In this document: positions 56,918 to 64,000 of the stretch, piece by piece
How positions within the stretch are numbered: position 1 is the stretch's first letter
Layout of the letters: every line of letters begins with the position of its first letter
Assembly (NCBI GenBank): GCA_937864535.1
Contig: CALMJS010000014.1
Coordinates: 62,001 to 126,000 of the forward strand
From: an uncultured Paracoccaceae bacterium
GTDB taxonomy: Bacteria > Pseudomonadota > Alphaproteobacteria > Rhodobacterales > Rhodobacteraceae
Direction: 5' to 3'
Length of the DNA: 64,000 nucleotides
Translations under genes and position numbers: made by a program
Notes under the pieces: model-generated
Told to the model about the DNA's origin: nothing
The model's input: the letters and a program-made list of their open reading frames with translations, nothing else
The model's database searches: none

Positions 56918-58203
56918 CATTGGGTCAGCATGGCACCCTGCGCAATCATCGGCGGGGCGGCATTCAGGCGATCCATGGCAAAGCCCGCTGCGGATTTATA
57001 GCCCGCCATAAACTCGGCCTTTTCCTGCGGGGCAATGATCTGGTCGATATCGTCAAACACCCCGCCGCAGCGATCATCGACGATATTCAGCAGGCCAAAG
57101 GGACCCGCCCCCCGATTGCGCAGGATCAACTGGGAAATCGGGCCGCAGAGCGCGGTATCATAGGCCGTCAGCGCATCCGCGGTCACACGATGGCGCAGAA
57201 TCTCTGCGCCCAGAGTGCGGGCGTCAATGATGGCTTGGCTCGCGCCATTGGACCCGGTGGGGTACATCGCATGGGCGGCATCGCCCATGAGCGCAACCGG
57301 GCCATCGACCCACGTCTGGACCGGGTCACGGTCGATCATCGGGTTTTCATAGCTGCTGGTCGAGCCGCGGATCAGCGACGGCACATCCAGCCAGTCATAT
57401 TTGAACCCGTCAAAATGATGTGCCCAGTCGCTGACCGGCACTTGTCTGAACCAGCCAATGGCGTCACGGGCATTGGGGTCGTCATAGGTGACCTCGGCGA
57501 TCCAGTTGATCATCGCGAGGCCGGTATCGGGGTCGGGATGGGAAATCGGATAGATCACCATGCGGTGCCGATGGGTGCCCAGCCCGACAAAGGACGATCC
57601 GCTGCGGATCGGTCGTGCCCAGACAGTACCGCGCCACATCACCGCACCGCCCCAATGGATCGGTGGCTGGTCCGGGTGCATCTGCGCGCGGATAGCCGAG
57701 TGGATCCCGTCCGCCCCGATGAGCAAGGTCGCGGGGACCAGTCGTTCGGTGCCCTCGCGATCCTGAATTCTGGCGCTGACCGTGCCATCTGAATGTCGGG
57801 TGTAGACAGTGACCTTTTGGCCGAGTTGGACGGCGCCGGGGCCTGCACGCTCGATCAGCGTGCGGTAGAGCAGCATATGGAATTCACCGCGATTCACGGC
57901 ATATTGCGGCCAGTTATAGCCTGCGATCTCGCCCCGCGGCTCGGAATAAATATCGCGGCCATTCAACCCGACCAAGGCCCATTCGCGTACCGGAACGCCA
58001 ACCCGATCCAGCGCGGAGCGGTCTATGCCCAGATCGAACAATTCGCGCACGGCATTGGGCTGTAGGTTGATGCCGACGCCGAGCGGTTTGAGGTCACGCA
58101 CGGATTCATAGACGGTGAAGGGCACGCCGATCTGATGCAGCGTCAGGCCAAGCGCGAGGCCACCGATGCCGCCACCGGCAATGATGATATGGGGCTGTGA
58201 CAT
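56917..58203 (-). CDS. FAD-dependent monooxygenase (aromatic hydroxylase type)
   Basis: A 428-residue group A flavoprotein monooxygenase. The FAD motif is GGGIGGLALG (about residues 8-17), the second flavin motif LIGADGIHSAIR, and the third GDAAHAMYPTGSNGASQAI. Similar to 3-hydroxybenzoate and salicylate hydroxylase-type proteins. The substrate is unknown, as no ring-cleavage genes are nearby. ATG at 58203 follows GGAGGAG. It lies 63 bp after the MBL-fold gene on the same strand and is probably co-transcribed. Confidence 0.88.
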   Translation of the reverse strand: MSQPHIIIAGGGIGGLALGLTLHQIGVPFTVYESVRDLKPLGVGINLQPNAVRELFDLGIDRSALDRVGVPVREWALVGLNGRDIYSEPRGEIAGYNWPQYAVNRGEFHMLLYRTLIERAGPGAVQLGQKVTVYTRHSDGTVSARIQDREGTERLVPATLLIGADGIHSAIRAQMHPDQPPIHWGGAVMWRGTVWARPIRSGSSFVGLGTHRHRMVIYPISHPDPDTGLAMINWIAEVTYDDPNARDAIGWFRQVPVSDWAHHFDGFKYDWLDVPSLIRGSTSSYENPMIDRDPVQTWVDGPVALMGDAAHAMYPTGSNGASQAIIDARTLGAEILRHRVTADALTAYDTALCGPISQLILRNRGAGPFGLLNIVDDRCGGVFDDIDQIIAPQEKAEFMAGYKSAAGFAMDRLNAAPPMIAQGAMLTQ

Positions 58204-58266
58204 GGGCTCTCCTCCGATCCGTTCGGGGACAATATCGGAGGAGGCCCACTGCACAAGCGCAAAGGC

Positions 58267-59166
58267 TCAGGCGGCGACGAAACGGTAGCCGCTGTCGGTT
58301 TTCTCGGCCCGCCCCATGCCGGGGAAGGGGAAGTGATAGCCGATCATCGCCATCTGTTCGGCGGCCAGTCGGTCCAACAGGGTCTTGCGGGTCGCAATCC
58401 CCATGTCGCCATCCTGATCCGAACCGGAGGCCCAGTCGGGCACTTCGAACCCGACATGGTGATTGCCGATCGCATCGCCGATGATCATCAGACTGTCAGA
58501 CCCATCGCGAATTTCAAACGACGTATGGCCGGGCGTATGGCCATGGGTGCCAAAGGCGGCAATGCCCGGCAGGACCTCTCCGCCGTCCTCAAAGGTCTCC
58601 AATACCGCCTCGATAGCATTGAGGTTGCGGATCGCCCCAGCGGCAAAGGCCAGTCGTTCTTCGCCAAGCAGGTCGGGCGTGTTCGGATCGAGCCAGAAAT
58701 CCCGTTCGGTCCGGCTGATCAGGTGGGCGGCATTCATGAAAACAGGTTCGTCGAAATCATCCAACACGCCCCACAAATGGTCGGGGTGGGCATGGGTGAA
58801 CAGCACATGGGTAACCTCCTCGGGCGAAACGCCTAGCGCCTCGAGCGAAGAGAGAAGTTTGCCCGCAGAGGGCTGGAAGTTGGCGCCCGCGCCGACGTCG
58901 AACAGCACCGTGTTCGTACCGTCCCGCAGCAAGGTGACATTGCAATCGGGGGTCAACTGGTCTGCCCCCAGACCATAGCGGGTCAGGATCGCACCCGCGT
59001 CGGCCTGATGGTCGCCCAGAATCATCGCTCCCGGCAGAACCAGATTGCCGTCCGTCAGGGTGTCGATCTGGATTTGGCCCAATTGCGTCGAAGCAATAGA
59101 CCGGAGCGGTAGAGTGCCAGCCAGAGCAGCCGATCCAAGGATCATTGTACGCCGCGTGATCTTCAT
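58267..59166 (-). CDS. metallo-beta-lactamase-fold hydrolase, Tat-exported
   Basis: A 299-residue protein. The Tat-type signal (KITRRTMILGSAALAG) has twin arginines. The metal site is FTHAHPDHLWG, then FGTHGHTPGHTSF and IIGDAIGNHH. It resembles lactonase or arylsulfatase-like MBL proteins; the reaction is unknown. A leftward unit with the FAD monooxygenase is likely. Confidence 0.88.
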   Translation of the reverse strand: MKITRRTMILGSAALAGTLPLRSIASTQLGQIQIDTLTDGNLVLPGAMILGDHQADAGAILTRYGLGADQLTPDCNVTLLRDGTNTVLFDVGAGANFQPSAGKLLSSLEALGVSPEEVTHVLFTHAHPDHLWGVLDDFDEPVFMNAAHLISRTERDFWLDPNTPDLLGEERLAFAAGAIRNLNAIEAVLETFEDGGEVLPGIAAFGTHGHTPGHTSFEIRDGSDSLMIIGDAIGNHHVGFEVPDWASGSDQDGDMGIATRKTLLDRLAAEQMAMIGYHFPFPGMGRAEKTDSGYRFVAA

Positions 59167-59320
59167 GCGTCTCCTCCCAAAAACACATATGATTTTGTCT
59201 ATGTGTAACAGGTCTTGCAGTTCTTGCCTAGCGGGCCTAACGGAGGCGGGTGGCGCAAATGAATCGTCAAGCGTCGCAAAATCCCACTAGACAGAGTGGA
59301 AAAAATTTCCTATCGGAAAC

Positions 59321-59470
59321 ATGCGTGTTCGGGAGAACTGGACAGCCAGTGCCGAAGGAGCAACCGCCCCGGGAAACTCTCAGGCAAACGGACCATCACG
59401 CATCAAAACTCTGGAGAGAGGCGCGGACGCGCCCGCCGAAGGGATAACGATCTCAGGCGACAGGACAGAG
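59321..59470 (+). promoter_or_regulatory. tandem glycine riboswitch upstream of gcvT
   Basis: Two aptamers in series. The first is closed by ATGCGTG (59321-59327) with CACGCAT (59397-59403) and contains GGGAGAA, GCCGAAGGAGCAA, CTCTCAGGCAAA and GGACC. The second is closed by CTCTG (59410-59414) with CAGAG (59466-59470) and contains GGAGAG, GCCGAAGGGATAA and CTCAGGCGACAGGACAG. The linker is short. It should switch on gcvTHP when glycine is abundant. Confidence 0.95.
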
Positions 59471-59511
59471 GGGGCATCGAACACGGGCTGGTCCCGGATG
59501 CTGGAGGCCAT

Positions 59512-60618
59512 ATGGGCGATTTGAAACGGACGGGGCTTTACGATTTGCACCTCGAATTGGGGGCCAAGATGGTTCCCTTTGCGGGCTATGATATGCCGGT
59601 GCAATATCCTATGGGCGTGATGAAAGAACACCAATGGACCCGTGAACACGCCGGTCTGTTCGATGTCAGCCATATGGGGCAGGTGCTGCTACATGGCGGG
59701 GACGCCGCCGCGCAGCTGGAAACGCTGGTGCCGGTGGATGTCATCGGTCTGCCCGAAGGGCGGCAGCGCTATGGTCTGTTCACCAACGAGGACGGCGGGA
59801 TTCTGGACGACCTGATGATCGCCAATCGCGGCGACCATTTGTTCGTCGTGGTCAACGCAGCCTGCAAAGAGGCCGATATCGCCCACCTGCGCGCCAAATT
59901 GACCTGCGATGTTGAAGAAGTGCAAGATCGCGCACTCTTGGCGCTACAGGGCCCGTCGGCTGAGTTGGTTTTGTCCAAGATCGTAGACGTGACCGACATG
60001 CGGTTCATGGATGTTGCGATCCGCGACAGCGCCTTTGGCCTGCTGTGGATTTCCCGCTCTGGCTATTCTGGCGAAGACGGGTTCGAGGTATCGGTTCCCG
60101 GCGATCAGGCTGTTGCCTTTGCGCGGGCATTGCTGGCCGACCCCGAGGTCGCGCCGATCGGTCTGGGCGCCCGTGATAGCCTGCGGCTGGAGGCGGGTCT
60201 GTGCCTCTATGGCAACGACATTGATACGACCACGACCCCGGTCGAGGCGGATTTGAGCTGGGCGATCCAAAAGGTGCGGCGCACTGGGGGTGCCCGCGCT
60301 GGCGGGTTCCCGGGGGCGGATACGATCCTTGGCCAATTGACGCACGGGGCCGAACGCAAGCGGGTCGGCATCCTGCCCGATGGCCGCGCCCCGATGCGGG
60401 GACATACGCAACTCTTTGCTGCTGAAACGGGCGGCGAGCCGGTCGGAGAGGTGACCTCGGGTGCCTTTGGTCCCAGCATCGAAGCGCCCATGTCGATGGC
60501 ATATTTGCCTAGCGAACTGGCAGAACCCGGCGCTACGATTTGGGGTGAGGTACGCGGCAAGCGGATGCCCGCTAAAATCGTGACACTTCCGTTCCGTCCT
60601 GCAACCTATAAACGCTGA
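59512..60618 (+). CDS. gcvT: glycine cleavage system aminomethyltransferase (T protein)
   Basis: A 368-residue protein that transfers the methylene of the aminomethyl-lipoyl group to tetrahydrofolate. It has [11 protein letters not shown] and the C-terminal PTSGAFGPS-type segment, here [20 protein letters not shown] at 59512 follows GGAGG; the open frame further upstream runs through the riboswitch. It overlaps the next ATG by one base. Confidence 0.96.
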   Translation: MGDLKRTGLYDLHLELGAKMVPFAGYDMPVQYPMGVMKEHQWTREHAGLFDVSHMGQVLLHGGDAAAQLETLVPVDVIGLPEGRQRYGLFTNEDGGILDDLMIANRGDHLFVVVNAACKEADIAHLRAKLTCDVEEVQDRALLALQGPSAELVLSKIVDVTDMRFMDVAIRDSAFGLLWISRSGYSGEDGFEVSVPGDQAVAFARALLADPEVAPIGLGARDSLRLEAGLCLYGNDIDTTTTPVEADLSWAIQKVRRTGGARAGGFPGADTILGQLTHGAERKRVGILPDGRAPMRGHTQLFAAETGGEPVGEVTSGAFGPSIEAPMSMAYLPSELAEPGATIWGEVRGKRMPAKIVTLPFRPATYKR

Positions 60619-60641
60619 TGTCCAAAACGGAGACCAAGGGC

Positions 60642-61001
60642 ATGAAATACACCGAAGAGCATGAATGGCTGCGCGTTGAAGGCGATGTAATTGTTGTCGG
60701 CATCACCGACTATGCCGCCGAGCAGCTGGGCGATATCGTGTTCGTCGAGTTGCCGGAAGAAGGCACCGAAGTGGCCCGCGACGACGAAGTCGTCGTGATT
60801 GAATCGGTCAAGGCGGCCTCGGATATTCTGGCCCCGCTCGATGGGGAAATCGTCGAAATCAACGAAACGCTGACCAACAATCCGTCTTTGGTCAACGAAG
60901 ATCCGACCGGCGACGGCTGGTTCTTCAAGCTCAAGGTCGCGGACTTGTCCGTCCTGGACGAGTTCATGGACGAAGCCGCCTACAAAGACCACATCGGCTA
61001 A
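60642..61001 (+). CDS. gcvH: glycine cleavage system H protein
   Basis: A 119-residue lipoyl carrier. The lipoylated Lys57 is in [20 protein letters not shown] at 60642 is the usual N-terminus with AAGGG upstream; ATG 60618, overlapping the gcvT stop, would add eight residues and is also possible. It shuttles the aminomethyl group between P, T and L proteins. Confidence 0.96.
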   Translation: MKYTEEHEWLRVEGDVIVVGITDYAAEQLGDIVFVELPEEGTEVARDDEVVVIESVKAASDILAPLDGEIVEINETLTNNPSLVNEDPTGDGWFFKLKVADLSVLDEFMDEAAYKDHIG

Positions 61002-61036
61002 CCTCCGGGAAACCGGCGCAGTCTTACATCACATCA

Positions 61037-61056
61037 GGGGGCGTTTTCGCGCCCCC
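61037..61056 (+). promoter_or_regulatory. hairpin between gcvH and gcvP
   Basis: GGGGGCG-TTTTCG-CGCCCCC, a 7-bp stem, 36 bases after the gcvH stop. No U-run follows, so it may adjust mRNA stability within gcvTHP. Confidence 0.55.
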
Positions 61057-61084
61057 AAGGGATCCTTTTATCTGGACGAATGCC

Positions 61085-63928
61085 ATGCCCTTTTCGCCTG
61101 TAGATTACCGCCCCTATGATTTTGCGAACCGTCGCCACATCGGACCCAGCCCGGCGGAAATGGCCGAAATGCTGTCGGTGGTCGGGGCGGCTTCGCTGGA
61201 CGATCTGATCGACCAGACGATCCCCAAATCCATTCGTCAGGCTGACGAGTTGGACTTTGGCAAACCGAAATCCGAAGGCGAGTTGCTATATTTCCTGACC
61301 AATGTGGCCAAGAAAAACAAGGTGATGACCAGCCTGATCGGGCAGGGGTTCTATGGCACGGTGACGCCGCCCGCGATCCAGCGCAATATTCTGGAGAACC
61401 CCGCGTGGTACACGGCCTATACGCCGTACCAGCCGGAAATTTCCCAAGGTCGCCTAGAGGCGCTGTTGAACTATCAGACGATGATTTGTGATCTGACCGG
61501 GTTGGCGATCGCGAACGCATCGCTGCTGGACGAGGCGACCGCTGCCGCCGAGGCGATGACCATGGCGCAGCGTGTGGCCAAGTCCAAGGCGACGGCGTTC
61601 TTTGTCGACGAAAACTGCCATCCGCAGAACATCGCCGTGATCAAAACCCGCGCAGAGCCCCTCGGGATCGAGGTGATCGTCGCCGCGCCAGAGGCGCTGG
61701 ATGCCAGCCGGGTCTTTGGCGCGATTTTCCAGTATCCGGGCACCTTTGGCCATGTGCGCGACTTTACCCCGCAGATCGCGGCGCTGCATGCCGCCAAGGC
61801 GATTGGCATTGTCATCGCGGACCCGCTGGCGCTGACCTTGCTGCGCGAGCCGGGTGCTATGGGCGCGGATATCGCGGTCGGCAGTACCCAGCGCTTTGGC
61901 GTTCCGCTGGGCTATGGTGGCCCGCATGCCGCCTATTTCGCCTGCAAGGATGAATATAAACGCTCTATGCCGGGGCGGATCGTTGGCGTGTCGGTCGACA
62001 GCCACGGACACCGGGCACTTCGCCTGTCGCTCCAGACCCGTGAACAGCATATCCGCCGCGAAAAGGCGACGTCGAACGTCTGTACCGCCCAGGCCCTGCT
62101 GGCGGTGATGGCGTCGATGTACGCGGTGTTCCACGGCCCTGTCGGGCTCAAGGCCATCGCGCAGCGTATCCATCGTAAAACCGTGCGTCTGGTCGCTGGT
62201 TTGACCGCAGCCGGGTTCAAGGTCGAGCCCGAGGCCTATTTCGACACTATCACGGTCGAGGTTGGCGCGTTCCAAGGCGCGGTGATGAAATCTGCCGTCG
62301 AAGAAGGCGTGAACCTGCGCAAGATCGGCACGACCAAGGTCGGCATTTCGCTGGACGAACGCACCCGCCGCAGCACGATCGAGGCCGTCTGGCGTGCCTT
62401 TGGCATTGATCGCAAGGACGACGACCTGACCCATCGCTATGTGATCCCCGATCCCTTGGTCCGTGTTTCGGGTTATCTTGATCACCCGATTTTCCACATG
62501 AACCGCGCTGAAACGGAAATGATGCGCTATATGCGGCGGTTGTCGGATCGCGACCTTGCGCTGGACCGTGCGATGATCCCGCTGGGGTCCTGCACGATGA
62601 AGCTGAACGCGGCGGTCGAAATGATGCCGATCACTTGGCCCGAATTTGCGTTCATGCATCCCTTTGCCCCGGTCGATCAGGCCGCCGGCTATCAGGAAAT
62701 GATCACTGACCTGAGCGAAAAACTCTGTGCGGTGACCGGCTATGACGCGATGTCGATGCAGCCAAACTCGGGGGCTCAGGGGGAATATGCTGGCCTGTTG
62801 ACGATCCTCGCCTATCACAAGGCTAGGGGGGATCATCAGCGCAAAATCTGTCTGATTCCGGTTTCGGCCCACGGCACCAACCCCGCCAGCGCCCAGATGT
62901 GCGGCATGGAGGTCGTTGTCGTCAAATCCGCCGCAAACGGTGACATTGATGTCGCCGATTTCCGCGCCAAGGCCGAGGCTGCGGGCGACAAACTGGCGGC
63001 CTGTATGATCACCTATCCCTCGACCCACGGCGTGTTCGAAGAGACCGTGCGCGAGGTCTGCCAGATCACGCATGAGTTCGGCGGGCAGGTCTATATCGAC
63101 GGCGCGAACATGAACGCGCTGGTTGGACTGGTTAAGCCGGGCGAAATCGGCGGCGATGTTTCGCACCTGAACCTGCATAAAACCTTTGCGATCCCGCATG
63201 GCGGCGGTGGTCCCGGCATGGGTCCGATCGGTGTGAAATCGCACTTGGCCCCCTATCTGCCCGGTCACCCCGAAACCGGCGGCGCCGAAGGTCCGGTCTC
63301 TGCCGCGCCATGGGGTTCGGCGTCGATCCTGCTGATCTCTTGGGCCTATGTGCTGATGATGGGCGGGCAGGGCCTGACCCAAGCGACCAAGGTCGCCATC
63401 CTGAACGCCAACTACATCGCCCGTAGGCTCGAGGCGGGGTATGGCATCCTGTTCAAGGGGCAAAATGGCCGCGTCGCGCATGAATGCATCCTCGACACCC
63501 GCCCCTTTGCCGAGGCTCCGGGCGTGACCGTGGATGATATCGCCAAGCGTCTGGTCGATAACGGGTTCCATGCGCCGACCATGTCGTGGCCAGTGGCGGG
63601 GACGCTGATGGTCGAGCCGACGGAATCGGAAACCAAGGCCGAACTGGACCGGTTCTGCGATGCAATGCTGGCCATTCGCGCCGAAATCGACAAGGTCGCG
63701 GATGGCACATGGCCGGTGGACAACAACCCGCTGTGCAATGCGCCCCATACCGTCGAAGACCTGATCGGCGAGTGGGACCGCCCCTACACCCGCGAAGAGG
63801 CCTGTTATCCCGCCGGATCGTTCCGCGTCGATAAATACTGGTCGCCGGTGAACCGCGTGGACAACGTCTGGGGGGATCGCAATCTGATGTGCATCTGCCC
63901 CCCGGTCGAGAGCTACGCAGCCGAGTGA
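61085..63928 (+). CDS. gcvP: glycine dehydrogenase (decarboxylating), P protein
   Basis: A 947-residue single-chain P protein, which decarboxylates glycine and passes aminomethyl to GcvH. The PLP lysine is in [16 protein letters not shown] (about residue 699). The N-terminal half carries [15 protein letters not shown] and [17 protein letters not shown]. It is the fused form, not the two-subunit GcvPA/PB form. It lies 83 bp after gcvH and is ended by a terminator. Confidence 0.97.
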   Translation: MPFSPVDYRPYDFANRRHIGPSPAEMAEMLSVVGAASLDDLIDQTIPKSIRQADELDFGKPKSEGELLYFLTNVAKKNKVMTSLIGQGFYGTVTPPAIQRNILENPAWYTAYTPYQPEISQGRLEALLNYQTMICDLTGLAIANASLLDEATAAAEAMTMAQRVAKSKATAFFVDENCHPQNIAVIKTRAEPLGIEVIVAAPEALDASRVFGAIFQYPGTFGHVRDFTPQIAALHAAKAIGIVIADPLALTLLREPGAMGADIAVGSTQRFGVPLGYGGPHAAYFACKDEYKRSMPGRIVGVSVDSHGHRALRLSLQTREQHIRREKATSNVCTAQALLAVMASMYAVFHGPVGLKAIAQRIHRKTVRLVAGLTAAGFKVEPEAYFDTITVEVGAFQGAVMKSAVEEGVNLRKIGTTKVGISLDERTRRSTIEAVWRAFGIDRKDDDLTHRYVIPDPLVRVSGYLDHPIFHMNRAETEMMRYMRRLSDRDLALDRAMIPLGSCTMKLNAAVEMMPITWPEFAFMHPFAPVDQAAGYQEMITDLSEKLCAVTGYDAMSMQPNSGAQGEYAGLLTILAYHKARGDHQRKICLIPVSAHGTNPASAQMCGMEVVVVKSAANGDIDVADFRAKAEAAGDKLAACMITYPSTHGVFEETVREVCQITHEFGGQVYIDGANMNALVGLVKPGEIGGDVSHLNLHKTFAIPHGGGGPGMGPIGVKSHLAPYLPGHPETGGAEGPVSAAPWGSASILLISWAYVLMMGGQGLTQATKVAILNANYIARRLEAGYGILFKGQNGRVAHECILDTRPFAEAPGVTVDDIAKRLVDNGFHAPTMSWPVAGTLMVEPTESETKAELDRFCDAMLAIRAEIDKVADGTWPVDNNPLCNAPHTVEDLIGEWDRPYTREEACYPAGSFRVDKYWSPVNRVDNVWGDRNLMCICPPVESYAAE

Positions 63929-63932
63929 AATC

Positions 63933-63963
63933 AAAGGGCAGGGGGCGACCTCTGCCCTTTTTT
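63933..63963 (+). terminator. gcvTHP terminator
   Basis: AAAGGGCAG with CTGCCCTTT, a 9-bp stem and 10-base loop, followed by further T residues. It starts just after the gcvP stop. Confidence 0.88.
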
Positions 63964-64000
63964 CTGGCGAATCTGCTTGCCCCCATCGGGCAAAGGGCCT

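Noticed and set aside
61454-63934. 826-residue open frame antisense to gcvP
   Set aside because: Antisense shadow of gcvP with no start signal or motif.

Overview
The window looks like chromosomal DNA of an alphaproteobacterium of the Rhodobacteraceae (Roseobacter/Paracoccus/Rhodobacter type). The grounds are high GC, a 407-residue HemA of the Shemin type, the mannitol/sorbitol (smo/mtl) operon layout known from Rhodobacter, a complete soxTRS/VWXYZABCD thiosulfate-oxidation locus, an F1-only atpHAGDC operon, a Hint-domain protein and an H-type lectin protein. Most genes are housekeeping genes in short, tightly overlapping operons, many with GTG starts.

Layout. 1-3 kb: the N-terminal part of an FMN-binding glutamate-synthase-like protein, the SRP RNA, an asparaginase, and a small islet of unrecognised genes beside tRNA-Glu. 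3-9 kb: a Hint-domain protein, rpsD with a structured leader, ada, then hisC, a prephenate/arogenate dehydrogenase and an extensin-like protein joined by stop/start overlaps. 9-19 kb: a DUF2125 protein, a ChaC-like cyclotransferase, a MotA/ExbB-like plus MotB/OmpA-like pair with a very long coiled coil, an M23 peptidase with clpA, then gloB diverging from a methyltransferase. 19-24 kb: the F1 ATP synthase operon. 24-33 kb: an H-type lectin, prs, a DsbA-fold isomerase, a leftward block (GNAT, HAD, MaoC, ribF, ycgN-like, ltaE), ppaC and a TraB/GumN protein. 33.6-35.8 kb: groESL under a CIRCE operator. 35.8-44 kb: the leftward polyol operon smoE-F-G-K-smoS-mtlK with regulator smoC and a HAD phosphatase. 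44-57 kb: a dipeptidase, the sox locus, a DUF302 protein and hemA. 57-64 kb: an FAD monooxygenase, a Tat-exported metallo-beta-lactamase-fold protein, and gcvTHP behind a tandem glycine riboswitch.

How the genes work together. The sox locus encodes a full periplasmic thiosulfate oxidation system including SoxCD, with dedicated redox helpers (SoxS, SoxV, SoxW), a transporter (SoxT) and an ArsR-type repressor (SoxR). AT-rich repeats or dyads lie in the soxS-V, soxW-X and soxA-B gaps and are plausible SoxR operators. The polyol operon takes up hexitols and oxidises them to ketohexoses. A strong hairpin between smoE and smoF could set the ratio of binding protein to permease.

No CRISPR array, insertion sequence, prophage or recognisable defence island was seen. 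The least explained items are the MotA/MotB-like pair with repeated coiled coil, the islet beside tRNA-Glu, a perfect inverted repeat upstream of clpA, a REP-like intergenic element after ltaE, and the structured rpsD leader.
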